From: Methylobacterium sp. Leaf104
GTDB lineage: Bacteria; Pseudomonadota; Alphaproteobacteria; Rhizobiales; Beijerinckiaceae
Length of the DNA: 51,548 nt
Reading direction: 5' to 3'
NCBI RefSeq assembly: GCF_001422885.1
Contig: NZ_LMMZ01000002.1
Location: 1 to 51,548, forward strand
Both the position numbers and the translations under genes were made by a program. Shown here in pieces: positions 7,653 through 16,912 of this stretch. The notes beneath the pieces are model-generated. The model saw only the letters and a program-made list of their open reading frames with translations, did no database searches and had not been told where the DNA came from. Position 1 is the first letter of the stretch. Each line of letters opens with the position of its first letter.

Positions 7653-8339
7653 TCAGCGGTTCGCGGTGGCGACCGGCGAGGCGCCGCCGTTCAAGGTGAC
7701 CCAGGCGAGACCGTCCTGGCCCTCACGCTTGATGAAGGTGTAGCCGGTGCGCGGGCCGGACAGGACCGCGTTGGTCTTGTTGTCGAGGATCAGGTCCCCG
7801 CGATCGGTCCGGACCATCAGCACCGCGTGTCCCTCACCGATCTCGTCGATGACCACGGTCATGCGCAGGGCGCGACGCGGCAGGCCGCGCTCCACCAGCA
7901 TTCGGCGCTTCAGGAGCTGATAATCCTCGCAGTCGCCGAAGCCGTCGTCGGGATAGTCCCAGCGATCGACCACGCCCCAGTGAGCCAAGTCGGTGATCGG
8001 CTTGATCCGGGCGTTGACCCGACGATTGACGCGGCTGAGGAGGTCGCGGATGCGCGGCGTCAGGGTGATGACGGCAGGCTGCGTCGTATCGACCGTGCAC
8101 TCTCCGGGCATCCGGGCGCAGAAGGCCGTCCAGGCGGCGACGGGTCGAGCCGGGACACCTTCCTCGAGCGCCGGGGCATCGGGCAGGGCGGCCACGGTCT
8201 GAGCCTCGGTGCTGGCACCGCCGATCAGCAGGATGGTACCGACGAGACCGAGCTGCGCGGTGCGGGCGAGGCGTCGCCAGAAGGGGCCGCGCTCCCCGTG
8301 CGGCAGTCCCTCGACGCTTCGCAGTATCGCGTGCCGCAT
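7653..8339 (-). CDS. Bacterial transglutaminase-like cysteine peptidase (copy 1)
   Basis: A 228-residue exported protein of the BTLCP family (DUF920/LapG-like). A basic N-terminus is followed by a hydrophobic segment (about 28-47) ending near TEAQ. The Cys-His-Asp triad is visible as G-D-C-E-D-Y (Cys137), E-G-H-A-V-L (His171) and L-D-N-K-T (Asp186). The family member LapG cleaves RTX adhesins to release biofilm cells; no lapA or lapD gene is in the window, so that role is not shown. The next gene upstream on this strand is a close paralogue, so this is a tandem duplication. The ATG at 8339 gives a sensible leader; a perfect CtrA-like box lies about 70 bases upstream. Confidence 0.85.
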   Translation of the reverse strand: MRHAILRSVEGLPHGERGPFWRRLARTAQLGLVGTILLIGGASTEAQTVAALPDAPALEEGVPARPVAAWTAFCARMPGECTVDTTQPAVITLTPRIRDLLSRVNRRVNARIKPITDLAHWGVVDRWDYPDDGFGDCEDYQLLKRRMLVERGLPRRALRMTVVIDEIGEGHAVLMVRTDRGDLILDNKTNAVLSGPRTGYTFIKREGQDGLAWVTLNGGASPVATANR

Positions 8340-8410
8340 GCCGGTCGCCCTGCCATTCCCTGGTAGAGCGACAAGGTTTACACGGGAACGATCCAGGCTC
8401 AATCGGAAAG

Positions 8411-8426
8411 TTAAACCCGCGTTAAC
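8411..8426 (-). promoter_or_regulatory. CtrA-like box upstream of cysteine peptidase copy 1
   Basis: TTAAACCCGCGTTAAC matches TTAA-N7-TTAAC exactly. It lies between the two peptidase genes, 72 bases before the start of copy 1. In alphaproteobacteria this is the binding pattern of the cell-cycle and motility regulator CtrA. The sequence match is direct; binding is inference. Confidence 0.55.
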
Positions 8427-8538
8427 GCGTGGGCGCGGGCATTGGTTCCACACCGGCTCTGCAACACGAAACGATGTTTCTGTCTCGCACCTCGCTCTCC
8501 GCACAGCCGGCGCGCGCGAGCCCGATCCCCCTGCGCCC

Positions 8539-9165
8539 TCAGCGGTTGGCGGTGGTGACGGGCGAGGTGACTCCGCCAAGCGAGACCCATGCCACCGTAT
8601 CGGCCGACTCGCGCTTGATGAAGACGTAGCCGGTCCGGTACCAGGCCAGGACCTCGGTGGTCTTGTTGTCGAGGATAAAGTCGCCGCGATCGGTCACCAG
8701 GGTCAGGACGGCGTGCCCCTCGCCCTTCTCGTCGATCACGACCGTCATCCGCATCGCCCGGCGCGGCAGGCCGGCCTCGGCCAGGAGCTTGCGCTTGAGG
8801 AGCTGGTAATCTTCGCAATCGCCCGAGCCGTCCTCGGCGAGATCCCAGCGGTCCGGCACGCCCCAGTGCTCCTGGTCGGTGACGGCGACGAGGGACTTGT
8901 TCACCCGACGGTTGACCGACAAGATGGTGTTCCAGTTCGCCGGGGTGAGGGCGATGCGGTTCGGCTCGTTGGCGTCGATCGCGCATTCTGCGGCATAGCG
9001 CTGGCAGAAGGCGGCCCAGGCCGGCAGCGGCCGGGCCTCGGCCAGCGTCAACGCCGCGGGAGTCGGTGTGGGCAGGGCGGCCAGGGTCTGGGCCTGCGAC
9101 GCGCCGGTCGTCAGCGCGGCGAGTACCGCGAGCAGGATCAGCGCAATCGTCTTCGTCCGGTCCAT
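8539..9165 (-). CDS. Bacterial transglutaminase-like cysteine peptidase (copy 2)
   Basis: A 208-residue paralogue of the downstream gene, with a cleaner signal peptide (IALILLAVLAALTTGASQAQ, cut near residue 26). The triad is G-D-C-E-D-Y (Cys117), E-G-H-A-V-L (His151) and L-D-N-K-T (Asp166). Both copies share H-W-G-V-x-D-R-W-D before the Cys and end in T-A-N-R, so they are recent or strongly constrained duplicates. They differ most in the leader and in the 30-60 region. The spacer of about 200 bases contains the CtrA-like box, so the two need not share a transcript. Substrate unknown; a periplasmic adhesin or other surface protein is the family-based guess. Confidence 0.85.
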   Translation of the reverse strand: MDRTKTIALILLAVLAALTTGASQAQTLAALPTPTPAALTLAEARPLPAWAAFCQRYAAECAIDANEPNRIALTPANWNTILSVNRRVNKSLVAVTDQEHWGVPDRWDLAEDGSGDCEDYQLLKRKLLAEAGLPRRAMRMTVVIDEKGEGHAVLTLVTDRGDFILDNKTTEVLAWYRTGYVFIKRESADTVAWVSLGGVTSPVTTANR

Positions 9166-9498
9166 GGCGGCGTCCTCACGTCCTATGCCGCCAGGGTGCC
9201 GCTCCGGGACCTGTTCCGCGCTGAAATCGATCCGCGCAATTTTATCGATCCGCGGGCAGGATCGCGGCTCTCGCGCGGCAGGCCGAATGGGTCGTCTCGG
9301 CGATGTCGCGAAACGGCGCGATCACGCCAACGGGCCGGTAACCGTGCTCGGAGAGAAGGTCTTCGCGAAGCGGGGCGGGCGGGTCCGCCGTGACACCCGG
9401 GAGCGCCCTTGCTATGCCGCGGCCTGGGCGAGGGGGCGGAGCGTTCCCCGCGGGACGGATGTCCCCGCCGAGCCCCGGACACGGAATTTTACGGCACC
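9166..9498. other. Gene-free stretch between the cysteine peptidase and argS
   Basis: 333 bases holding the divergent promoters of the peptidase (minus) and argS (plus). The only repeat I see is a direct repeat ATCGATCCGCG at 9226-9236 and 9244-9254, spaced 18 bp around an AT-rich AATTTT. That spacing would suit two protein contacts on one DNA face or a promoter core. No credible coding sequence. Confidence 0.45.
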
Positions 9499-11247
9499 AT
9501 GAACATCTTCGCCACCTTCGAGGCCCGCGTGCGCGGCGCCGTGCAGGCCCTCATCCAATCCGGACGGCTGCCCGAGGGGCTCGACCTCGCCCGCGTTGTG
9601 GTGGAGCCGCCGCGCGATGCGAGCCACGGCGACCTCGCCACCAACGCCGCGCTGGTGCTGGCCAAGGAGGCGAAGACCAATCCGAAGGCCCTGGGCGAGA
9701 CCTTGGCCGCAGCCCTGCGCGCGGACCCGGACGTGGCGGAGGCGAGCGTCGCCGGCCCCGGCTTCATCAACCTCCGGCTGGCCCCGGGCACCTTCCACGG
9801 CGTCGTCCGGGCGGCGCTCGCCGAGGGCGAAGCCTACGGGCGCGGCGCCATGGCGGGGGGACGGGTCAATATCGAGTACGTCTCGGCCAACCCCACCGGC
9901 CCGATGCATGTGGGCCACGGGCGCGGCGCGGTGTTCGGCGACGCCCTGGCCAACCTGCTCGTGGCGGCCGGGCGCGACGTGACGCGCGAGTACTACATCA
10001 ACGATGCCGGCGCCCAGGTCGACGTGCTCGCCCGCTCGGCCTTCCTGCGCTACCGCGAGGCCCTGGGCGAGCCCGTCGGCCCGGTACCGGAGGGGCTCTA
10101 TCCGGGCGACTACCTCGTGCCGGTGGGCACCCGGCTGGCCGAGATCCACGGGCGCGCCCTCCTCGACCAGCCCGAGGCCGAATGGCTCCCCACGGTGCGG
10201 GCCTTCGCCATCGCGGCGATGATGGACCTGATCCGGGACGACCTCGCACGTCTCGGCATCCATCACGACGTCTTCTTCTCCGAAGCCACTCTCAAGGCGG
10301 AGGTGCCGGCCCTGCTGGCGGAGCTTCGCGGGAAGGGCCTCGTCTACGAAGGGCGCCTGCCGCCGCCCAAGGGCCAGTTGCCCGACGACTGGGAGGACCG
10401 CGAGCAGACCCTGTTCCGCACGGTGGAATTCGGCGACGACGTCGACCGACCGCTGCTCAAGTCGGACGGCTCCTTCACCTACTTCGCTTCCGACATCGCG
10501 TATCACCGGACCAAGATCGCCCGCGGCGCCACCGACCTCATCGACGTGCTCGGTGCCGATCACGGCGGCTACGTGAAGCGCATGCAGGCCGCCGTGAAGG
10601 CGGTCAGCGACGGCCGCGCCACCCTCGACGTGAAGCTGTGCCAGCTCGTACGGCTGCTGCGCGCGGGTGAGCCCGTGAAGATGTCGAAGCGCGCCGGCGA
10701 GTTCATCACCCTGCGCGAGGTCGTCGACGAGGTCGGGCGCGATCCCGTGCGCTTCATGATGCTCTACCGGAAGAACGACGCCACTCTCGATTTCGACCTC
10801 GCCAAGGTGGTGGAGCAGTCGAAGGAGAACCCGGTCTTCTACGTGCAGTATGCCCATGCACGGTGCGTCTCGGTGTTCCGCCAGGCCGCGCAAGCGATGC
10901 CGGACGAGGACTTCTCCCGTGCCAGCCTGCTCGGCGAGGCGGACCTGTCGCTGCTCACCGACCCGAGCGAAGTCGAGGTCATGCGACTCGTCGCGCAATA
11001 TCCCCGCGTCATCGAGGCAGCGGCGACCGCGCATGAACCGCACCGGGTGGCGTTCTACCTCTACGAATTGGCCTCGTCGCTGCATGGTTTGTGGAACAAA
11101 GGCAAAGACTTGCCGCAATTACGGTTTATTAATCCTGACGACCGAAACTCCACACGGGCCCGATTGGCCCTCGTTGAGGCTCTGCGAGGCGTCGTCGCCT
11201 CCGGCCTCGCGGTGTTGGGCGTCACCGCGCCGGACGAAATGCGGTGA
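9499..11247 (+). CDS. argS: Arginyl-tRNA synthetase
   Basis: A 582-residue class I synthetase charging tRNA-Arg. It has the N-terminal additional domain (about 1-110), [13 protein letters not shown] with the HIGH motif at 137-140, E-Y-Y-I-N-D-A-G, and V-K-M-S-K-R at 393-398 for the KMSKS loop. A helical anticodon-binding domain ends at Glu-Met-Arg, as in the family. ATG 9499 begins with the expected MNIFATFE; an upstream in-frame start at 9409 adds only a leader unlike the family. The SPOR protein starts within about 30 bases, so argS leads the argS-SPOR unit common in alphaproteobacteria. Confidence 0.97.
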   Translation: MNIFATFEARVRGAVQALIQSGRLPEGLDLARVVVEPPRDASHGDLATNAALVLAKEAKTNPKALGETLAAALRADPDVAEASVAGPGFINLRLAPGTFHGVVRAALAEGEAYGRGAMAGGRVNIEYVSANPTGPMHVGHGRGAVFGDALANLLVAAGRDVTREYYINDAGAQVDVLARSAFLRYREALGEPVGPVPEGLYPGDYLVPVGTRLAEIHGRALLDQPEAEWLPTVRAFAIAAMMDLIRDDLARLGIHHDVFFSEATLKAEVPALLAELRGKGLVYEGRLPPPKGQLPDDWEDREQTLFRTVEFGDDVDRPLLKSDGSFTYFASDIAYHRTKIARGATDLIDVLGADHGGYVKRMQAAVKAVSDGRATLDVKLCQLVRLLRAGEPVKMSKRAGEFITLREVVDEVGRDPVRFMMLYRKNDATLDFDLAKVVEQSKENPVFYVQYAHARCVSVFRQAAQAMPDEDFSRASLLGEADLSLLTDPSEVEVMRLVAQYPRVIEAAATAHEPHRVAFYLYELASSLHGLWNKGKDLPQLRFINPDDRNSTRARLALVEALRGVVASGLAVLGVTAPDEMR

Positions 11248-11277
11248 GGTGATCTCGGCGTGAAGAGGGATGCTGCC

Positions 11278-12744
11278 ATGACGACGAACGCTTCGCGGGC
11301 GACGGTCGATTTCGACGCCTTTGCGCGGGATCTGCAGCAGCCTCAGGCGCCGGCCCCGGTTCCTGCCCAGGCTCCCGCTCCGGTACAGGCTCCGGGCGCG
11401 GCCAAGGCCGACCCCCTGGCTGAACTCGCCCGCATCGTCGGACAGGACGATCCGTTCCGGGCCCTGCTCCAGGCCCGCGATGCACGGACCGATGCAGCCG
11501 CGCGCGGCCGTATCGAGCCGAGTTTCGTCGATGCGCCGGCCCAGGCCCGAACCCAGTCCTATGCCCAGGCACCGGCCCATCAGGCCGCCCCGCACCCGGT
11601 CTCGCCCACAGACGCCTTCGACCAATACCTCGCATCCGTCGACAACGGCGCCTATGCCGACACACAGAGCGGGTATCCGGATCCGAACGCGGCCGAATTC
11701 GCCCCCAACGACGCCGACGACCGCGTCCGCCCCCTCGAACGGCCGCGCAAGCGCAGCCGCCTCGTATCGGTGGGTGCCGGCCTCAGCGTCCTCGCTCTCT
11801 GCGTCACCGGCGCCCTGGCCTGGCGCGGCCTGCACGGCCATTCCGGCACCGGCGGCGGCGTCCCCACGATCCTGGCCGACACCGCGCCCCTGAAGATCGC
11901 GCCTCAGAAATCCGACGGCGTCGAGATTCCCGACCAGAACAAGCAGATCTACGAACGCGCAGCCAAGGACGGCCAGATCCGGATCGTCAATCGCGAGGAG
12001 CAGCCTCTCGACGTGGCCCAGGCCGCCCGTGCGGCCCTCGGGAGCGGCGAGGGTGGGGCGACCCCCGGCAGTGCCGCGCCGACGGCCGCGCCCGCGCCTG
12101 CCCAGCAGGGCGGTCTTGCCGATTCCCTCGGTGAGCCTCGCCGGGTCCGCACGGTCTCGGTCAAGCCCGACACCCCGCCGCCCCCGCCGCAGCGCGAGGC
12201 CTCCGCCGAGGCGACGGCGACGCCGACCTCGGTGATTCCGACCATGACCCTGCCGGGTGCATCCGGCGATGGCGCCACGGCCAGCCCGTCCCTGCGCCAG
12301 CGCGCGAGTCGGCTGCCGCCGCCCGTGGCGACGATTCCGGTGGCCGAGACGCCTGCTGCGACTCCGCAGGAGCCAGCCCCGGCCCCGGCTCCGCGCGTCA
12401 AGGCGCCGCAGCGCGTCGCCGCCGTGGCACCCGAGGCGACATCCGCCATCGCCGCGCCGCCGCCCGTGACGGCGGCGCCCGCCGCCGCAGCGTCCGGCGG
12501 TGCTGGCGGCTACGCCGTCCAGCTCGGCGTTCGTACCAGCGAGAGCGAAGCCCAGGCCGCCTTCCGTCAGATGCAGGGCAAGTACAGCCAGCTCTCCGGA
12601 CAGCCCGCCCTGATCCGTCAGGCCGAGGTGAACGGCAAGACGATCTACCGCGTCCGCGTCGGCCCCCTCGGCAAGGCCGAGGCGGCCAGCCTCTGCACCC
12701 AGCTCCAGGGCGCCGGCGGCCAGTGCTTCGTGGCCAAGAACTGA
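11278..12744 (+). CDS. SPOR-domain inner-membrane protein
   Basis: A 488-residue single-pass membrane protein. The first ~155 residues are Pro/Ala/Gln-rich and cytoplasmic, followed by a transmembrane helix at about 160-185 (V-S-V-G-A-G-L-S-V-L-A-L-C-V-T-G-A-L-A). A long Ala/Pro linker follows, then a C-terminal SPOR domain (about 410-488) of the kind that binds denuded septal glycan. It is likely a division-site protein, as for the FtsN/DedD group. A GTG at 11260 with GAGGTGA upstream is an equally possible start; ATG 11278 has AGAGGG 8 bases before. Its place between argS and nagZ is conserved in this group. Confidence 0.85.
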   Translation: MTTNASRATVDFDAFARDLQQPQAPAPVPAQAPAPVQAPGAAKADPLAELARIVGQDDPFRALLQARDARTDAAARGRIEPSFVDAPAQARTQSYAQAPAHQAAPHPVSPTDAFDQYLASVDNGAYADTQSGYPDPNAAEFAPNDADDRVRPLERPRKRSRLVSVGAGLSVLALCVTGALAWRGLHGHSGTGGGVPTILADTAPLKIAPQKSDGVEIPDQNKQIYERAAKDGQIRIVNREEQPLDVAQAARAALGSGEGGATPGSAAPTAAPAPAQQGGLADSLGEPRRVRTVSVKPDTPPPPPQREASAEATATPTSVIPTMTLPGASGDGATASPSLRQRASRLPPPVATIPVAETPAATPQEPAPAPAPRVKAPQRVAAVAPEATSAIAAPPPVTAAPAAAASGGAGGYAVQLGVRTSESEAQAAFRQMQGKYSQLSGQPALIRQAEVNGKTIYRVRVGPLGKAEAASLCTQLQGAGGQCFVAKN

Positions 12745-12994
12745 GGTCCGGCAACAGAGACCGGGAGCCTCCGGCCGCCCGGTCACGCCGCCGGCAGACC
12801 GATTGGACGCGTTCGGAGGCGGATCGCCCTGTGACCACGGCGCCACGTGCCCGCGTTCCCGTACGCGTCCCATTCCGTTCGATGTCGTCCGGCCCCATCC
12901 TGCTGCGGTAGGCATCGGGTCGATTCGGCGGCAAACCTGTCTCGACCCCCGCCCCGCCGCGCCGGCTCACCCCTCCGAGGACGCGTCCCCGATT

Positions 12995-14002
12995 ATGACC
13001 TCCCGTGCCCTGATCCTCGGTTGCGCCGGCAAGACCCTCTCGGCGCAGGAGGCCGCCTTTTTCCGGGACGTGGCGCCCTGGGGCTTCATCCTGTTCAAGC
13101 GCAACATCGGCACGCCCGACGAGGTCCGGGCGCTCACCGACGCGCTGCGGGCCACGGTGGGCCACACGGACGTCCCGATCCTCATCGACCAGGAGGGCGG
13201 CCGGGTACAGCGCATGGGACCGCCCCACTGGCCGGCCTATCCGGCGGGTCGCCGCTTCGGCGGCCTCAACGGCTCGGCCGCGACCATCGCGCGTCTCGGA
13301 GCCCGGCTGATGGCCCACGACCTCGCCAGCGTCGGCATCAACGTCGACTGCGCCCCCGTCCTCGACGTGCCGGTGGCCGGCGCCCACGACGTGATCGGCG
13401 ATCGCGCCTACGCCACAGCACCCGATCGGGTGGCCGAGATCGGCCGGGCCGTCGCCGAGGGCCTGATGCAGGGCGGGGTTCTGCCGGTGATGAAGCACAT
13501 CCCCGGCCACGGCCGCGCCGGCTGCGACAGTCACAAAGGTCTGCCCGTGGTCGAGGCGGACCTCGCCACCCTGAGCGGCCAGGACTTCGTGCCGTTCCGG
13601 GCGCTCGCCGACCTGCCGATGGCCATGAGCGCCCACGTCGTCCTGACCGCCCTCGACCCGGCCCATCCGGCGACGCAGTCGGCCATCGTGATCCGTGACA
13701 TCATCCGAGGCACTATCGGCTTCGACGGCCTTCTGATGACCGACGACCTCTCGATGCACGCTCTCCAGGGGACGTTCCGCGCCCGCACCGAGGCGTGCTT
13801 CGCCGCCGGGATCGATGTCGGACTGCACTGCAACGGCGACCCGGACGAGATGCGCGGCGTCGCCGAGGGGGCGCCTGTCCTGGCCGGCGCGGCCCTGCGC
13901 CGGGCCGAAGCCGCCCTGGCCCGCCTGCCCGCCGAGCCGGACGCCTTCGACGTTCACGAGGCCCGCGCTCGCTTCGAGGCCGCCCTGTCCCTGGCCGCCT
14001 GA
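12995..14002 (+). CDS. nagZ: Beta-N-acetylhexosaminidase
   Basis: A 335-residue glycoside hydrolase family 3 enzyme that removes N-acetylglucosamine from anhydromuropeptides in cytoplasmic peptidoglycan recycling. Marks are I-D-Q-E-G-G-R-V (near residue 65), K-H-I-P-G-H-G (about 167-173) with the general acid/base His loop, and M-T-D-D-L-S-M-H (248-255) with the nucleophile Asp. The start at 12995 begins M-T-S-R-A-L-I-L-G-C, matching the family's first strand; the reading frame is open further upstream but the extra part has no family likeness. The stop codon lies inside a 16-bp tandem repeat, so the C-terminus may have changed recently. Confidence 0.93.
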   Translation: MTSRALILGCAGKTLSAQEAAFFRDVAPWGFILFKRNIGTPDEVRALTDALRATVGHTDVPILIDQEGGRVQRMGPPHWPAYPAGRRFGGLNGSAATIARLGARLMAHDLASVGINVDCAPVLDVPVAGAHDVIGDRAYATAPDRVAEIGRAVAEGLMQGGVLPVMKHIPGHGRAGCDSHKGLPVVEADLATLSGQDFVPFRALADLPMAMSAHVVLTALDPAHPATQSAIVIRDIIRGTIGFDGLLMTDDLSMHALQGTFRARTEACFAAGIDVGLHCNGDPDEMRGVAEGAPVLAGAALRRAEAALARLPAEPDAFDVHEARARFEAALSLAA

Positions 14003-14034
14003 GCTCTTGGCCGCCTGAGCTCTTGGCCGCCTGA
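13993..14034. repeat. 16-bp tandem repeat over the nagZ stop codon
   Basis: GGCCGCCTGAGCTCTT occurs twice in full (13993-14008, 14009-14024) with a third partial copy to 14034. The first copy contains the nagZ TGA. Because 16 is not a multiple of 3, copy changes would put later stops in other frames. Confidence 0.85.
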
Positions 14035-14241
14035 ACGCCAGCGCCGGATCGGGCGACAAGGGCGCGGGACTGGTCTATGAACCGGCGGCGGGCCGGAACT
14101 TGCATGCCCGCGATGCGGCGATCGGAACGGAGCGCGTCACCGGCACTTCTTGTGCTCGGGGTGCCCGATCCTTAGGTTCGCCCTCAATCGACACACGAGA
14201 CGGCGCCGCGCAGTGTTCTGGTTGCGGCGCGGGAGGTTGCC

Positions 14242-14499
14242 ATGGGCAGCATGAGTATCTGGCACTGGATCATCGTCGCCGGCATCGTGATGCTGCTGTT
14301 CGGCCGCGGGAAGATCTCGGACCTGATGGGCGACGTCGCCAAGGGCATCAAGGCCTTCAAGAAGGGGATGGCCGAGGACGAGGCGCCGACCACCACGGCC
14401 GTGCCGCCGCCGAGCGCAGGCGAGCCGGTGCGCACGCTGCCCCACCAGGGCGAGCCCGCCACCGCCAACACGGTGTCGGCCGACCGCAAGGTCGTCTGA
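14242..14499 (+). CDS. tatA: Sec-independent translocase protein TatA
   Basis: An 85-residue TatA. It has the short N-terminal membrane helix ([20 protein letters not shown]), the F-G hinge, and an amphipathic helix ([19 protein letters not shown]), then a disordered Pro/Ala tail. TatA oligomers form the pore for folded proteins carrying twin-arginine signals. GGGAGGTTGCC precedes the ATG. tatB and tatC follow on the same strand after 117 bases. Exported proteins in the window with RR signals (the binding proteins at 44412 and 39179) may be clients. Confidence 0.95.
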   Translation: MGSMSIWHWIIVAGIVMLLFGRGKISDLMGDVAKGIKAFKKGMAEDEAPTTTAVPPPSAGEPVRTLPHQGEPATANTVSADRKVV

Positions 14500-14616
14500 T
14501 CCGCCACACGAGAATGGGGCGCTGCGGCCGATCGTAGGTCTGGCGCACGGCGCCGCGACCTGCCATGGGCAGCGCGCCGTTGATGGGCGGCGCACGGTCG
14601 CGGGACAGTCGACACC

Positions 14617-15192
14617 ATGTTTGACATGAGTTGGGGCGAGGTGATGCTGATCGGCGGCGTCGCCCTCATCGTCATCGGCCCGAAGGATCTGCCGAAGGCC
14701 CTGCGCACGGTCGGCCAGATCACGGGCAAGATGCGCCGCATGGCCGGCGAGTTCCAGTCGCAGTTCAACGAGGCGATCCGCGAGGCGGAGTTCGACGAGA
14801 TTCGCCGCGAGGTGGACGGGGTCAAGCGCTCGGCGAGCACGATGGGACCGACCTTCAACCCGGTGCAGACCATTCGCGACGAGTTGAAGGGCGCGGTCGA
14901 CGGCCGGGTCGAGACGAAGACCACGCCCTCGCCGGCCCAAGGTCTCGCCAACGTGGCCGATCGGCTGGCCGAGCGGGACAACACGATCCAGGCTCCGCCC
15001 GCGCACGACGCGCACGCGGCCGGCCCGGTGGAATCGCTGCCCGACCTGCCGCCGCGCCCGGTGCCGGACGCTCCCGCACCGGCGACCCATGCCTGGACGG
15101 CCGAACCCCCGGTCGCCCCCGCCGACCCGATTCCCACCGCGTCGCCTCGTCCCGAGACGCCGGCCAAACCCCAGCTTGATTCCGGCCGATGA
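14617..15192 (+). CDS. tatB: Sec-independent translocase protein TatB
   Basis: A 191-residue TatB, the part of the TatBC receptor that binds the twin-arginine precursor. It begins [12 protein letters not shown], with a hydrophobic helix to about residue 21, the [10 protein letters not shown] motif, and a long charged amphipathic helix (to about 75). The Pro/Ala-rich tail is long and probably disordered. The last bases overlap the tatC start (ATGA), so translation is probably coupled. Confidence 0.94.
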   Translation: MFDMSWGEVMLIGGVALIVIGPKDLPKALRTVGQITGKMRRMAGEFQSQFNEAIREAEFDEIRREVDGVKRSASTMGPTFNPVQTIRDELKGAVDGRVETKTTPSPAQGLANVADRLAERDNTIQAPPAHDAHAAGPVESLPDLPPRPVPDAPAPATHAWTAEPPVAPADPIPTASPRPETPAKPQLDSGR

Positions 15193-15989
15193 TCAACGAG
15201 ACTGACGAAGCCGAGATCGAAGCCTCGCGGGCCCCGCTCCTCGACCATCTCATCGAATTGCGGTCGCGGCTGATCAAGTCGCTGGCCGCCTTCGTGGTGA
15301 TGTTCTTCGGGTGCTTCTTCTTCTCGCGGCACATCTACAACATTCTCGTCTACCCCTACGTCTCCGTGGTGGGCGTCGAGAACGCCAAGCTGATCGCGAC
15401 GCATTTCCTCGAGCAGGTGTTCACCAACATCAAGCTCAGCGTGTTCGGAGCCGGCTTCCTGGCCTTCCCGGTCATCGCGACCCAGATCTACGCCTTCGTG
15501 GCCCCGGGCCTCTATCGCAACGAGCGCCAGGCCTTCCTGCCGTATCTCATCGCCACGCCGATCTTCTTCATCCTCGGCGCCCTGGTGGTGTTCTTCCTGG
15601 CGATGCCGCTGCTGATCCAGTTCTCGGTCTCGCTGCAGCAGATCGGGCAACCGGGCGAGGCGACGATCGCCCTCCTGCCGAAGGTGGACGAGTACCTCTC
15701 GCTCATTATGACGCTGATCTTCGCCTTCGGCATCGCCTTCCAGTTGCCGGTGATCCTGACCCTGCTCGGGCAGATCGGTGTGATCGACACGGCGTTCCTT
15801 CGCGAGAAGCGCCGCTACGCCATCGTCCTCGTCTTCGTCGCCGCCGCCGTGCTGACGCCCCCGGACGTGATCTCGCAGCTCTCCCTCGCGATCCCGATGC
15901 TGCTGCTCTACGAGGCCTCGATCTTCTCGGTGGCCCGCGTCGAGCGCCGCCGGGCCGCCCAGCGCAAGGCCGAGGGGCTCGACGCGTAG
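15189..15989 (+). CDS. tatC: Sec-independent translocase protein TatC
   Basis: A 266-residue polytopic TatC with about six membrane helices. The N-terminus holds the conserved [12 protein letters not shown] segment that contacts the RR motif. [10 protein letters not shown] follows, then a conserved F-G-I-A-F-Q-L-P-V, and a basic C-terminal tail. The start overlaps the tatB stop by four bases. The stop is only 10 bases from the convergent plsC stop, and both stops sit in a small inverted repeat. In related genomes serS usually follows tatC; here it is 32 kb away, so this end is a likely rearrangement joint. Confidence 0.96.
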   Translation: MINETDEAEIEASRAPLLDHLIELRSRLIKSLAAFVVMFFGCFFFSRHIYNILVYPYVSVVGVENAKLIATHFLEQVFTNIKLSVFGAGFLAFPVIATQIYAFVAPGLYRNERQAFLPYLIATPIFFILGALVVFFLAMPLLIQFSVSLQQIGQPGEATIALLPKVDEYLSLIMTLIFAFGIAFQLPVILTLLGQIGVIDTAFLREKRRYAIVLVFVAAAVLTPPDVISQLSLAIPMLLLYEASIFSVARVERRRAAQRKAEGLDA

Positions 15990-16004
15990 GACCCGGCCCC
16001 TACG
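15985..16004. terminator. Mini hairpin spanning the tatC and plsC stop codons
   Basis: CGTAGG (15985-15990) pairs with CCTACG (15999-16004) around an 8-base loop, and each arm carries one of the two convergent stop codons. Only 6 bp, so termination is doubtful. Confidence 0.3.
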
Positions 16005-16752
16005 AGGCCTCGACCCGCAGCGCCGGGGCCACCGGCGCAGCGGGGTCACGCCAGCGATTCAGCTCGGCGTCGATCGCACCTTGCGTCCCGCGCATGAACT
16101 CGGCACCGCTCAGGCCCGGGGGCAGGGGAGGCAGGTAGCTCACCGTGACGGCGCCGGGCCGGTGGCGGGCGCCGCCATGGGGCCAATACAGGCCGGAATT
16201 CACCGCCACCGGCAGCACGGAGAGGCCGAGCTTGGCATAGAGCAGCTCGACCCCGCGCTTGAACTGGACCGGCTCGGCGATGCCGCCGCGAGTGCCTTCC
16301 GGAAACATCAGCACCGAGCGCCCCTGCGCGATCGCCGCGCGGCTCTCGTCGATCATCACCCGCAGGGCCTGTGTGCCGTTGGCCCGGTCGATGATGATCA
16401 TCGGCGAGCGGCGCAGGAACCAGCCGACGATGGGGATCGCCACCAGCTCGCGCTTGGCCACGATGGCGACGTTCGGCACCAGCACGAGGAAGGCCAGGGT
16501 CTCCCAGGCCGACTGGTGGTTGGCCACGATGAGGCAGGGCTCGGCCGGGATGCGGGCACGTCCCTCCTCGACGTAGGTGAGCCCGACGATGCGGGCGAGG
16601 CCGAACAGGATGCCGCGCGACCACAGGCGGGTGAAGGCGCGGATGGGTCGCGCGGGCGCGCCCAGCAGGGCGAGCACCGCCAGCGGTACGATGAACAGGG
16701 CGGTCCAGCCGGCCCAGTAGGCGTTGAAGAGCGCGGAACGGATGCGCGACAC
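16000..16752 (-). CDS. plsC: 1-acyl-sn-glycerol-3-phosphate acyltransferase
   Basis: A 250-residue membrane-associated acyltransferase that makes phosphatidic acid from lysophosphatidic acid and an acyl donor. A hydrophobic N-terminal segment (about 10-32) anchors it. Motif I is N-H-Q-S-A-W-E (His79, Glu84), so the usual Asp of HX4D is Glu, a variant I recall in many proteobacterial PlsC. Motif III is F-P-E-G-T-R (150-155). The start is taken as GTG 16752, which gives the family's N-terminus; the frame stays open upstream but would overlap xth on the other strand. It is divergent from xth and sits at a proposed inversion joint. Confidence 0.88.
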   Translation of the reverse strand: MSRIRSALFNAYWAGWTALFIVPLAVLALLGAPARPIRAFTRLWSRGILFGLARIVGLTYVEEGRARIPAEPCLIVANHQSAWETLAFLVLVPNVAIVAKRELVAIPIVGWFLRRSPMIIIDRANGTQALRVMIDESRAAIAQGRSVLMFPEGTRGGIAEPVQFKRGVELLYAKLGLSVLPVAVNSGLYWPHGGARHRPGAVTVSYLPPLPPGLSGAEFMRGTQGAIDAELNRWRDPAAPVAPALRVEAS

Positions 16753-16912
16753 GGTGACGATCCCTCGATCTCGCCCAGGGTCCGCACGGATCGCGACCCC
16801 CCAGCGCAGCATTTCCCGGCGACGGGCGCGGCGATCCGGTCTATGCCGGCCCGCCGCGCCGACGCGCGCACGATCCTTTAAACATTTTCCAGTTTCACGC
16901 GAGCCGAACGCC

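Noticed and set aside
9226..9254. Direct repeat ATCGATCCGCG as iterons or an attachment site
   Set aside because: Only two copies, no replication or integrase gene, no DnaA boxes nearby.
16000..16752. plsC judged possibly inactive because the HX4D motif has Glu (NHQSAWE)
   Set aside because: I recall the Glu form in many proteobacterial PlsC proteins, and the rest of the enzyme is intact, so it is not a pseudogene sign.
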